Source: Mycobacterium sp. 1245111.1
Lineage (GTDB): Bacteria > Actinomycetota > Actinomycetes > Mycobacteriales > Mycobacteriaceae
Direction of reading: 5' to 3'
Assembly: GCF_001673405.1 (NCBI RefSeq)
Contig: NZ_LZLV01000136.1
Span: 1-64,000, forward strand
Length of the DNA: 64,000 nucleotides
Under the pieces are notes generated by a model that saw only the letters and a program-made list of their open reading frames with translations, was not told where the DNA came from and searched no databases. A program made the translations under genes and the position numbers. Below, piece after piece: positions 18,261 to 26,123 of this stretch. The stretch's first letter is position 1, and each line of letters opens with the position of its first letter.

Positions 18261-19934
18261 GTGACTGCTGCTTCGTACACCGTCGGCGACTACCTACTGG
18301 ACCGTCTGGCGGAACTCGGCGTCACCGAGGTGTTCGGTGTGCCCGGTGACTACAACCTGGAATTCCTCGACCACATCGTCGCCCACCCGAAGCTCCGCTG
18401 GGTCGGCAACGCCAACGAACTCAACGCCGGGTATGCCGCAGACGGATACGGCCGGCTGCGCGGAATGTCAGCTGTGGTAACGACGTTCGGTGTCGGCGAG
18501 CTGTCGGCGGCCAACGCCGTCGCGGGCAGCTACGCCGAGCATGTGCCGGTGGTGCACATCGTCGGTGGGCCGTCGAAGGACGCCCAGGGCACCCGTCGGG
18601 CGCTGCATCATTCATTGGGCGACGGCGACTTCGAGCACTTCCTGCGAATCAGCCGCGAAATCACCTGTGCGCAAGCCAATCTCATGCCCGCCACCGCCAC
18701 CCGGGAGATCGACCGGGTGCTCTGCGAGGTCCGCGAGCAACGCCGGCCGGGCTACCTGCTGTTGTCCACCGACGTGGCGCGCTTCGAGACCGAGCCGCCG
18801 AACGCACCGCTGCCGCATTTCAGCGGCGGGACCAGCCCGCGGGCGCTGGCGTTATTCACCGAAGCCGCAAGCGCACTCATCGGCGACCACCAGCTGACCG
18901 TGCTTGCCGACCTGCTCGTCCACCGACTGAATGCCGTCGACAAACTCGAGACGCTACTGGCCGCCGACGTCGTGCCGCACGCGACGCTGATGTGGGGCAA
19001 AAGTCTGGTCGACGAGAGCGCGCCGGAATACCTCGGCATCTACGCCGGTGCAGCCAGCGCCCAACCGGTCCGCGCCGCGATCGAAGAAGCCCCCGTGCTC
19101 GTCACGGCGGGCGTGGTGTTCACCGACATGGTGAGCGGATTCTTCAGCCAGCGCATCGACCCGACCCGGACCATCGATATCGGCGCACAGCAGAGCACGG
19201 TCGGGCTCGACGTGTTCGCGCCGTTGGAGATGGGCGCAGCGCTCGACGCGCTCACCGCGATCCTTACCGAGCGGGGCATCCGCTCGCCCGCGGTGACGGT
19301 GTCGGCCGACGACGCGCCGGCCGACAGGCCGGGCCGCGCTCAGCCGCTGAACCAGAAGGTGTTGTGGGACAGGTTCTGTGACGCGCTGACCCCCGGCAAC
19401 ATCGTCCTCGCCGATCAGGGCACCTCGTTTTACGGCATGGCCACCCACCGGCTGCCCAAGGGTGTCACGTTCATCGGTCAACCACTATGGGGCTCAATCG
19501 GATACACGCTGCCGGCCACCCTGGGCGCGGGTCTGGCCGAACGCGATCGACGACCGGTGCTGCTGATCGGAGACGGCGCCGCGCAGCTGACCGTTCAGGA
19601 GTTGGGCAACTTCTCCCGTGAAGGCTTGTCACCGGTCGTGGTGGTGGTCAACAACGACGGCTACACGATCGAGCGGATGATCCACGGAAAGACCGCGCCC
19701 TATAACGACATTGCACGGTGGAGCTGGGCCGATATTCCCAACGCGCTCGGTGTGACGAACCATCTGACGTTCCGGGCCGAGACCTACGGCGAACTCGATG
19801 ATGCATTCGTCGCAGCGGCGGAACACCAGGACCGGATGGTGCTGATCGAGGCGGTGGTGCCGCGTCTCGACATCCCCGACCTGTTGACCGATCTGGTCGC
19901 ACCGACGTCGGCGGACGGCAGCCCGCGGCGATAA
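18261..19934 (+). CDS. kdc: Thiamine-diphosphate alpha-keto acid decarboxylase
   Basis: A 557-residue enzyme; Rv0853c Kdc is 560. The catalytic Glu that activates thiamine diphosphate is in GNANELNAGYAADGYGR. The ThDP/Mg motif runs GDGAAQLTVQELG ... VVVNNDGYTIE. It decarboxylates branched-chain and aromatic 2-keto acids to aldehydes. The GTG start at 18261 (VTAASYTVGDYLLDRL) is set by the usual N-terminus of the family; the open frame continues upstream through the divergent gene as an artefact. It ends 1 bp before the convergent bfd gene. Confidence 0.94.
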   Translation: MTAASYTVGDYLLDRLAELGVTEVFGVPGDYNLEFLDHIVAHPKLRWVGNANELNAGYAADGYGRLRGMSAVVTTFGVGELSAANAVAGSYAEHVPVVHIVGGPSKDAQGTRRALHHSLGDGDFEHFLRISREITCAQANLMPATATREIDRVLCEVREQRRPGYLLLSTDVARFETEPPNAPLPHFSGGTSPRALALFTEAASALIGDHQLTVLADLLVHRLNAVDKLETLLAADVVPHATLMWGKSLVDESAPEYLGIYAGAASAQPVRAAIEEAPVLVTAGVVFTDMVSGFFSQRIDPTRTIDIGAQQSTVGLDVFAPLEMGAALDALTAILTERGIRSPAVTVSADDAPADRPGRAQPLNQKVLWDRFCDALTPGNIVLADQGTSFYGMATHRLPKGVTFIGQPLWGSIGYTLPATLGAGLAERDRRPVLLIGDGAAQLTVQELGNFSREGLSPVVVVVNNDGYTIERMIHGKTAPYNDIARWSWADIPNALGVTNHLTFRAETYGELDDAFVAAAEHQDRMVLIEAVVPRLDIPDLLTDLVAPTSADGSPRR

Positions 19935-19935
19935 C

Positions 19936-20112
19936 TCAGCCGTTACGGTCACCGCTCGGCGTGCCGAGCAGTTTGCGCAAAGTGCGGCGGCAGCGGCCGC
20001 AGTCTGCGCCCGCCCCGCACGCCGTCGCGATCTGGTTGGTCGTCGACGCTCCTCCGGCGATGGCGTCGGCCACCACTTGGCTGGTGATCCCGTTGCACAG
20101 GCAGACGAACAC
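19936..20112 (-). CDS. bfd: Bacterioferritin-associated ferredoxin, BFD-like [2Fe-2S]
   Basis: A 58-residue protein with the four BFD cysteines: Cys4 and Cys6 (VCLC), Cys38 and Cys41 (DCGRC), plus the BFD helix-turn sequence SQVVADAIAGGASTTNQIATAC. Bfd passes electrons to bacterioferritin to release stored iron. It starts with GTG at 20112 and is easily missed because it is so short. It lies 1 bp from the convergent kdc stop and 10 bp after the gene at 20123. It may therefore be the last gene of the amidohydrolase-fadD operon, though that fits its iron role poorly. Confidence 0.85.
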   Translation of the reverse strand: MFVCLCNGITSQVVADAIAGGASTTNQIATACGAGADCGRCRRTLRKLLGTPSGDRNG

Positions 20113-20122
20113 GAACGGCCGC

Positions 20123-20752
20123 CTACTCGTCGATCCGCATCATGTCAAAGAACGTGCCGACGAACACCGGCGGATACGCTCCCCTTCCGGCGCCGTCGAT
20201 CCAGGGCGCCGCCGCGTCGGGGTGGTCGATCCAGCGCCGTGCCTGGTCCTCGTCGTCGAGTTCCTGCAGAATCATCACTTCGTGGCTGTCGTCGAAGGCC
20301 TGGAACAGCCGGGTCTCCCGGATACCGGCGGCCGCGAATCTCGGTAGCGCGCTGCGGATTTCGTGCGTCAGGACGGGCACGTTGTCGACCGCCGACATCG
20401 CAGCGACCACGACGCCCGGTGCGGATTGTTCCGAACGCGCCCCCGACCCGAACCGCTCGACGATCTCACCCGCGAAGACGGCCGGGATGTCGTCGACGCC
20501 GACCGCGTCGAACCATTCGAAGAACACCCGCGAGCGCAGCAGCTCCACGATCGGCTCCCGGCTGCGCACGCCGATCGTCACGAGGACACGGCCATGGTCA
20601 TGCGTCGAGGTGTACAGCAGCACGTGGTGCGCACCGATGTCGGCGAGGGCGGATCTGCGGCGGGTGAGCAACGGCCAGACCTGGTCGGGATCCGGCACGC
20701 GGTAGTCGGAGGCGATCACCAGCGAATGCGAGTGTGGGTCGTCTGCGCTCAC
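20123..20752 (-). CDS. Unrecognised protein, possible tandem alpha/beta-barrel domains
   Basis: A 209-residue soluble protein, MSADDPHSHSLVIASDYRVP to FVGTFFDMMRIDE, without signal peptide or membrane span. The alternation of short strands with Trp/Arg-rich helices (HHVLLYTSTHDHGRVLVTI; RLFQAFDDSHEVMILQEL) suggests two dimeric alpha-beta-barrel-like halves, but I do not recognise a family firmly. Its start overlaps the fadD stop by 4 nt (ATGA), so it is translationally coupled to the acyl-CoA ligase and probably acts on the same substrate or product. Confidence 0.65.
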   Translation of the reverse strand: MSADDPHSHSLVIASDYRVPDPDQVWPLLTRRRSALADIGAHHVLLYTSTHDHGRVLVTIGVRSREPIVELLRSRVFFEWFDAVGVDDIPAVFAGEIVERFGSGARSEQSAPGVVVAAMSAVDNVPVLTHEIRSALPRFAAAGIRETRLFQAFDDSHEVMILQELDDEDQARRWIDHPDAAAPWIDGAGRGAYPPVFVGTFFDMMRIDE

Positions 20753-22152
20753 CGGAGTTGGTCCTTCATCACCTTTCCCGTGGCATTCAAGGGCAGACGC
20801 GAGAGAAACTCGACGTATCGCGGCGCCTTGAATCCCGCCATCCGCTCACGGCACCACGACATCAGATCAGCTTCGGACACTGATGTTTTCAGCACCACAA
20901 AGGCCTTCCCCACCTGACCTAGCCGCTCGTCGGGCACGCCGATCACGGCGACCTGGGCAACCGCCGGGTGCTCCAGCATAAAGCCCTCGATCTCGGCCGG
21001 GTACGCATTGAACCCGCCAACGATGAACATGTCCTTTTTACGCCCGTCGATCTTCAACCGGCCGGTCTTGTCGAAATTGCCCAAATCTCCGGTGTGCAGC
21101 CAGCCGTCGTCGTCGATGGCCGCAGCCGTGGCCTGTGGATCGTCGAGATAGCCCTGCATGACACCGTAACCGCGCACCAGCACCTCGCCGTCCTCGGCAA
21201 TGCGCACCTCCACGTCCTCGCAGGGCAAACCCGCGGTGGTGGCGACGTCCTCGAAGGAATCACCCGGCCGCGACAACGTGACGTTGCCGGCTTCGGTGAG
21301 GCCATAGCCGGTCATCAACGTCTCGAAGGGCAGTTCGTCGTGAATGCGCCGAACCAACTCGACCGGGATGTCGGCCGCGCCCGTCACGCCGGCCCGCAAC
21401 GTCGCCAGCTTGGCCTTGTCGTCAACGGTCAGCAACGAATGATAGAGGGTAGGGGGTCCAGGCAACATCGAGATACGTTCACGCTCAATCACATCCACGA
21501 CAGTGTCGACGTCGAATACCGCCAGCGGCAGCATGGTCGCGCCGCGCAGGAACGAGGCGATCAGGCCCGCCTTCAACCCGAACGTGTGGAAGTACGGGTT
21601 GATCATCAGGTAGCGGTCGCCCTCGCGAAGGTCCGCGAGCGTTGCCCATTCCTCGTACATCCGCAGTGTCTGGCGATGGTTCATCATCGCGCCCTTAGGG
21701 CGACCCGTCGTGCCCGAGGTGAAGATGATGTCGGAGATGTCGCCGCCGTCGACCGGACGCTCGAAAGGCGAACCGCTGGACAGGAACTCGGATGTCAGGT
21801 CGATGACCGGGGTTCCGGCGGGTGCCGGGTAGTCCTGGTCGAGGAATCCCTTCTGCACCAGAACGGCTTTCGCCTGACTGCGGGTGATGATGTCGCCGGC
21901 CTCGTCGGGTTTGAAGCGCGTGTTCACCGGCACCAGCACGCCGCCGGCGGTCAGCACCCCGAACGCGGCGACGATCCAGGCCGCCGAGTTCGGCGCCCAG
22001 ATAGCCACCCGGTCGCCCTTGTCGATGCCGAGGTCAGCGAATGCGCCTGCGGCGCAACGAATCCGATCAACAAGCTCACGAAATGTCAAGCGCAGCGGAC
22101 CGTCGACAACAGCTTCCGCGTCGCCGAAGCGGTCCGCCGCGCTCGCGACCAT
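20749..22152 (-). CDS. Fatty-acyl-CoA synthetase (FadD family)
   Basis: An AMP-forming ligase of at least 467 residues. Motifs: IIFTSGTTGRPKGAMM (P-loop), YGLTEAGN (A5), GWLHTGDLGNFDKTGRLKIDGRKKDMFIVGGFN (A7-A8) and the C-terminal PLNATGKVMKDQL with the catalytic lysine. It activates a carboxylic acid to its CoA ester. The first ATG (22152) gives an N-terminus that seems about ten residues short of relatives. The frame continues upstream as ISPPWQTIPE to an ATT at 22182, 3 nt after the amidohydrolase stop, so a rare ATT start is possible. Second gene of the operon led by the amidohydrolase. Confidence 0.9.
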   Translation of the reverse strand: MVASAADRFGDAEAVVDGPLRLTFRELVDRIRCAAGAFADLGIDKGDRVAIWAPNSAAWIVAAFGVLTAGGVLVPVNTRFKPDEAGDIITRSQAKAVLVQKGFLDQDYPAPAGTPVIDLTSEFLSSGSPFERPVDGGDISDIIFTSGTTGRPKGAMMNHRQTLRMYEEWATLADLREGDRYLMINPYFHTFGLKAGLIASFLRGATMLPLAVFDVDTVVDVIERERISMLPGPPTLYHSLLTVDDKAKLATLRAGVTGAADIPVELVRRIHDELPFETLMTGYGLTEAGNVTLSRPGDSFEDVATTAGLPCEDVEVRIAEDGEVLVRGYGVMQGYLDDPQATAAAIDDDGWLHTGDLGNFDKTGRLKIDGRKKDMFIVGGFNAYPAEIEGFMLEHPAVAQVAVIGVPDERLGQVGKAFVVLKTSVSEADLMSWCRERMAGFKAPRYVEFLSRLPLNATGKVMKDQLR

Positions 22153-22185
22153 CTCGGGGATGGTCTGCCACGGTGGGCTAATGGG

Positions 22186-23376
22186 TCACACCGTGACGAG
22201 CCGACCGAGGTTGCCGCCCATGATCTTTGCCTGGTCTTCCGGCTTCAGGTGCGACAGCGCCTCGATGTAGTACGTCGGCTCCGCCAGCCCCTCAGGATGC
22301 GGCCAGTCCGATCCGTACAGCACCTGGTCGACACCGACGAGGTTGACCAGGTCATCGATGCCGTCCTCGAAAAACGGGCTGACGTGAATCCGGCTCTTGA
22401 CCATCTCGACCGGGTCGCTCGGGAACGCCTCCGGAGCCTTCCGGAAGACCTCGGCGAGACCGTCGAGCAGCGGGGTCATCCACTTCGAACCGGCCTCGAC
22501 GATCGCGACCTTCAGCTTCGGGTGCCGGTAGAGCGCACCGTGGATGACCCACGAGCCCACCGAGTCCTGGATCGGCCGCCACTCGTTGAGGATGCCCATC
22601 GCGTTGGTCTGGAACGGCAGCATCTCCTGGTCGGCGCCGTCCCACTCGGAGGTGTAGCGCGAGTAGCCGCTGTCGCTGGAGTGCATGCCGACCAGCACGT
22701 CGTGCTCGACGACCCGCTCCCAGAACGGGTCGAACTCGGGCACCGCGAACGACCGCGGACCGCGGAATCCGGGGACAGGTGCCGGGCGGACCAGGATGGC
22801 TCGGGCGCCACGCTTGACCGCCCACTCCAGTTCCTCGATCGCCTTCTCGACAATCGGCAGGGTGATGACGGGCGTGGTGAAGATTCGGTTCTGGTAGTTG
22901 AAGCCCCAGACCTCGTCCAACCATTCGTTCAGCGCGTGGACCAGCACATGGATGGCCAGCGGGTCGTCACGCAACCGCTCTTCCAGCAGGCTGGCCAACG
23001 TCGGGAACATCAGGGTGCGGTCGAGGCCCAGCTCGTTCATCGTCTCGAGCCGGGGGCCGGGCTCGAAGAACGCCGGGATCGCGCGCATCGGCTCACCGAA
23101 CAGCTCACGCTTGGTCTTGCCGTCCGGATTGCCGTACTTGAAGTACTCCTCCCAGGCGCCCGGCCGGGCTACGACCTCGAAGGTCGGGTTGGGAATGTAG
23201 TTGCTGATCTGCCCGCGGATGGCGATCTTGGTACGGCCATTGACCTGCACGTACTGGACGTAGTCCTTGTACTCCTTGGGCAGGAACTTGGTCAGCGCCT
23301 CCGGCGGCTCGTAGAGATGGTTGTCCGCGTCAAAGATCGGGAACGGAACGTCCACCTTGTGCGACAGCTGCCCCAT
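22186..23376 (-). CDS. Amidohydrolase-family (Amidohydro_2) protein
   Basis: A 396-residue TIM-barrel metal-dependent hydrolase/decarboxylase type. Visible ligands are DADNHLYE at the N-terminus, MHSSDSGY in the middle and the terminal Asp in YGSDWPHPEG. The family includes ACMSD and LigI-type enzymes acting on ring-fission or beta-keto acids; the substrate is unknown. The start at 23376 (MGQLSHKVDV) has AAGGAGG 6 nt upstream. First gene of a minus-strand operon with fadD, the unrecognised gene and perhaps bfd. A 21-nt palindrome lies 19 bp upstream of its start. Confidence 0.88.
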   Translation of the reverse strand: MGQLSHKVDVPFPIFDADNHLYEPPEALTKFLPKEYKDYVQYVQVNGRTKIAIRGQISNYIPNPTFEVVARPGAWEEYFKYGNPDGKTKRELFGEPMRAIPAFFEPGPRLETMNELGLDRTLMFPTLASLLEERLRDDPLAIHVLVHALNEWLDEVWGFNYQNRIFTTPVITLPIVEKAIEELEWAVKRGARAILVRPAPVPGFRGPRSFAVPEFDPFWERVVEHDVLVGMHSSDSGYSRYTSEWDGADQEMLPFQTNAMGILNEWRPIQDSVGSWVIHGALYRHPKLKVAIVEAGSKWMTPLLDGLAEVFRKAPEAFPSDPVEMVKSRIHVSPFFEDGIDDLVNLVGVDQVLYGSDWPHPEGLAEPTYYIEALSHLKPEDQAKIMGGNLGRLVTV

Positions 23377-23395
23377 GAAATCCTCCTTCACATTT

Positions 23396-23416
23396 TGTGA
23401 GAATGATATTCTCACA
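23396..23416. promoter_or_regulatory. Perfect palindromic operator, TGAGAAT-N3-ATTCTCA type
   Basis: Arms TGTGAGAAT and ATTCTCACA flank GAT, with no mismatch. It lies 19 bp before the amidohydrolase start at 23376, a position expected for a repressor overlapping the promoter or leader. Related sites occur at 47116, 47283, 53261 and 57626. The size and symmetry suit a TetR-family dimer. Confidence 0.7.
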
Positions 23417-23534
23417 CCCAGGCTACCGCAATGCCCTCACCCCTGTAGACGTCCATCCGGCAGGAATATTGCGCATTGACTCCTGGGCCACAGTGCCAGA
23501 CGCTAGGGTCATGAGGAGGGTGGTGGCGCAGTCA

Positions 23535-23551
23535 TTCTCCGTTCAGGAGAA
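23535..23551. promoter_or_regulatory. Inverted repeat TTCTC-N7-GAGAA
   Basis: TTCTC-CGTTCAG-GAGAA, with the pairing extended by one C-G pair inside. It lies 36 bp before the secreted-protein start at 23588. The same layout occurs at 32450 and 33990, also upstream of secreted-protein genes. Confidence 0.45.
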
Positions 23552-23587
23552 CGCCAATATCGTCGGGCCGACCGACCGGAGGTGCGA

Positions 23588-24016
23588 ATGACAACCGTCG
23601 GTAAGACCGCGCTGGCCGTGGCGTTGGCGGCGGTGGCGACCAGCGGTGCGACGCTGACCGCGGCACCGTCCAGGGCCGACGATCCTGTCATGCACAACGT
23701 CAGGTATGTCATCACCTCGGCCAGCCCGATTTGGGCCGACATCTACTACCTGGATCAGCAACCGGCGAAATACTCCGACTACAGCCACAACCCGTACCAG
23801 TACACCCCCAACGTCCAGGCCGACGTCGGACCCGGCCACCCATGGACGTCGCCCCCGGTAATGCTCACCGACCCCGACCACTACGCGATGGTGGTGGTCA
23901 GCACCGGTACCGAGCCGGGCACGCCGATGTTCCACTGCGCACTGGTGGTCGACGGCGTGGTCGTGAAATCCAACGACGGACCCAAGGGCACGCTCTGCTC
24001 GCTGCGTACCTGGTGA
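23588..24016 (+). CDS. Secreted small protein, MmpS-like domain pattern
   Basis: A 142-residue protein with a signal peptide (TALAVALAAVATSGATLTAAP, cleavage likely near SRADDP). The mature part VRYVITSASPIWADIYYLDQ ... MFHCALVVDGVVVKSNDGPKGTLCSL has a strand pattern and a cysteine pair that recall MmpS proteins, but there is no lipobox or membrane anchor. Function is unknown. Starts at ATG 23588 or GTG 23582, two codons apart. Convergent with the TetR gene, whose stop is 5 bp away. Confidence 0.75.
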   Translation: MTTVGKTALAVALAAVATSGATLTAAPSRADDPVMHNVRYVITSASPIWADIYYLDQQPAKYSDYSHNPYQYTPNVQADVGPGHPWTSPPVMLTDPDHYAMVVVSTGTEPGTPMFHCALVVDGVVVKSNDGPKGTLCSLRTW

Positions 24017-24021
24017 GTGGC

Positions 24022-24612
24022 CTAGATTTCCGGGTTGCCCTCTAGATGGCGCAGGTAGCGCTCGACGGTGTCGACGGTCTCGCGGTGGCCGGCCGACATG
24101 CCCAGCGCCTGCTCGATCACGAGGACCCGGGACACACTGGTCATCAGGACGGACCAGACCAGGGCCGGGATCCTGGCGGGATCGACGCCGTAGCGATCGA
24201 GAATCGTCGAGAGCGCTTTGCGTTGCTCCTCGCGAAAGCGCTCGGCGTAGTAGGCGATTTCAACCTTGAGCGCTTTGCGGTGGTTGGCCAGCGCGATGAA
24301 TTCACTCGTGATCGCAGTAGCCGCCGGATCGGTGCTGAACCGCCACAGCGCCCACAGCGGTTGCGCCGACTGCAAAACCTGCGCCTGCACCTCGAGACCT
24401 TCTTCAGCGCGGCGGCGGAACGCGGCCAGGAACAACTCGTCCATGTTGCGGAAGTAGTAGTGGACCAGTTGCGGCTTGAGGTTGGCTCTTTCCGCGACCC
24501 GGCGCGAAGTGACTGCGGCATAACCTTCTTCGAGCATCAACTGCTCGGCGGCGTCGAGCAGCACCCCGCGATTCTTCGCGTCCGGGGCCCCGATCCTGCG
24601 GGCCGAAGTCAT
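24022..24612 (-). CDS. TetR-family transcriptional regulator
   Basis: A 196-residue regulator with an N-terminal helix-turn-helix, GVLLDAAEQLMLEEGYAAVTSRRVAERANLKPQLVHYYF, followed by an all-helical ligand domain. The start at 24612 (MTSARRIGAP) is favoured over one 13 codons upstream, which adds unlike residues. It is divergent from the P450 gene at 24818 across 205 bp that contain a TTAGC-N5-GCTAA repeat, so it probably controls that P450 and itself. It is also one candidate for the TGAGAAT regulon, though nothing in the sequence ties it to that site. Confidence 0.88.
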   Translation of the reverse strand: MTSARRIGAPDAKNRGVLLDAAEQLMLEEGYAAVTSRRVAERANLKPQLVHYYFRNMDELFLAAFRRRAEEGLEVQAQVLQSAQPLWALWRFSTDPAATAITSEFIALANHRKALKVEIAYYAERFREEQRKALSTILDRYGVDPARIPALVWSVLMTSVSRVLVIEQALGMSAGHRETVDTVERYLRHLEGNPEI

Positions 24613-24693
24613 GCCGTGGTTCCACACTCTCGCCGAATAACTGCTGAACATGCCGATCGTAGCGGTGGGCCAGCCCGCGCCTTGACCACGACA

Positions 24694-24708
24694 TTAGCGC
24701 CATGCTAA
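24694..24708. promoter_or_regulatory. Inverted repeat TTAGC-N5-GCTAA between TetR and P450 genes
   Basis: TTAGC and GCTAA flank GCCAT. The right arm runs into GCTAAGC, and a second GCTCAGC follows 4 nt later, so the 24694-24721 region holds repeated GCT-N-AGC units. The position in a divergent tetR/P450 gap suggests an operator. Confidence 0.4.
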
Positions 24709-24817
24709 GCAGGTGCTCAGCAAGTTCCGTATATTTGCGGAAGTCAGTCCGGGGCGGCACCACATCTCGTTGCCCCAAACACCACGGGTAAAACAGCCTC
24801 GGGAGGCGCGTAACACC

Positions 24818-26113
24818 ATGAGCACCTACGACACGATCGACTTCTTCACCGACCCGTCGCTGGTTCCCGACCCGCACCCCTACTTCGACTACTTGCGCAG
24901 CCAGAATCCAGTGCTGCGACTGCCGCACTACAACGTCGTCGCGGTCACCGGTTGGGAAGAGGCGAACGCGGTCTACAAGGACCCCGAGACGTTCTCCAAC
25001 TGCGTGGCGCTCGGCGGGCCGTTTCCGCCCCTGCCGTTCGAGGTCGACTGTGACGACCTGACCGCCTTGGTCGAATCGCACCGCAGTCAGTTCCCGATGT
25101 TCGAGCACATGGTCACCATGGATCCGCCGGAGCACACCAAGGCGCGCTCGATCCTGAGTCGGTTGCTGACCCCGAGTCGGCTGAAGGAGAATGAAGAATT
25201 CATGTGGCGGCTGGCCGACCGCCAGCTCGACGAATTTATCGGCAACGGCGAGTGTGAATTCATCGCCGAATACTCAAAACCGTTCGCCACGTTGGTGATC
25301 GCCGACCTGCTCGGAGTGCCCGAGGAAGACCACACCCAATTCCGCCACATCCTGGGCGCCGACCGTCCCGGCGCGCGAGTGGGCGCGCTCGATCACGAAT
25401 CGGTGGGCGTCAACCCGTTGGAGTGGCTGGACGACAAGTTCTGCTCCTACATCGAAGACCGGCGCAGCAGCCCCCGCGACGACGTGCTGACATCGTTGGC
25501 GACGGCCAAATATCCCGACGGTTCCACCCCCGAAGTGATCGAGGTAAGCCGTTCTGCGACATTCCTTTTCGCGGCCGGTCAGGAAACGACCGCCAAGCTG
25601 CTCTCGGCGGCGCTGCAGGCGCTCGGCGACCGGCCGGGGGTTCAGCAGGCGCTGCGCGACGACCGCAGCCTGATTCCCGGCTTCATCGAGGAATCGCTGC
25701 GAATGGAAAGCCCGGTCAAGAGCGACTCGCGACTCGCGCTACGGTCGACCACCGTCGGAGGCGTCGACATTCCGGTCGGGACCATCGTGATGGTGCTGCC
25801 TGGAGCCGCGAACCGCGACCCCCGCCGCTTCGAGAATCCGCACGAATTCCAGATCGACCGCAAGAACGTCCGCGAGCACATGGCGTTCGCCCGCGGCGTG
25901 CACTCCTGCCCGGGCGCGCCACTGGCCCGCGTCGAAGGCCGGGTCTCGATCGAACGGATACTGGACCGGATGTCCGACCTCTCCATCAGCGAGACCCAGC
26001 ACGGGCCGGCCAACGATCGGCGTTACACGTTCGAGCCGACCTACATCCTGCGTGGGCTCAGCGAACTTCACCTGACATTCACGCCCCGGCCCGCGCTGGA
26101 ACCGGTGCACTAG
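24818..26113 (+). CDS. Cytochrome P450
   Basis: A 431-residue bacterial P450. The heme-binding loop is FARGVHSCPGAPLAR with thiolate Cys 364. The I-helix oxygen motif is AAGQETTAKLL, and the K-helix ExxR is in FIEESLRMES. The start at 24818 (MSTYDTIDFF) has GGGAGG about 10 nt upstream. No ferredoxin is next to it, so it depends on one from elsewhere, possibly the ferredoxin at 48981 or 63151. The substrate is unknown. It converges on the second P450 gene with 10 bp between stops. Confidence 0.93.
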   Translation: MSTYDTIDFFTDPSLVPDPHPYFDYLRSQNPVLRLPHYNVVAVTGWEEANAVYKDPETFSNCVALGGPFPPLPFEVDCDDLTALVESHRSQFPMFEHMVTMDPPEHTKARSILSRLLTPSRLKENEEFMWRLADRQLDEFIGNGECEFIAEYSKPFATLVIADLLGVPEEDHTQFRHILGADRPGARVGALDHESVGVNPLEWLDDKFCSYIEDRRSSPRDDVLTSLATAKYPDGSTPEVIEVSRSATFLFAAGQETTAKLLSAALQALGDRPGVQQALRDDRSLIPGFIEESLRMESPVKSDSRLALRSTTVGGVDIPVGTIVMVLPGAANRDPRRFENPHEFQIDRKNVREHMAFARGVHSCPGAPLARVEGRVSIERILDRMSDLSISETQHGPANDRRYTFEPTYILRGLSELHLTFTPRPALEPVH

Positions 26114-26123
26114 CCGTCGCTCC

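Noticed and set aside
20968..23400. An 810-codon open frame on the plus strand opposite fadD and the amidohydrolase
   Set aside because: It mirrors real genes on the other strand, has no recognisable domain and an Arg/Val/His-rich composition typical of antisense frames in GC-rich DNA.
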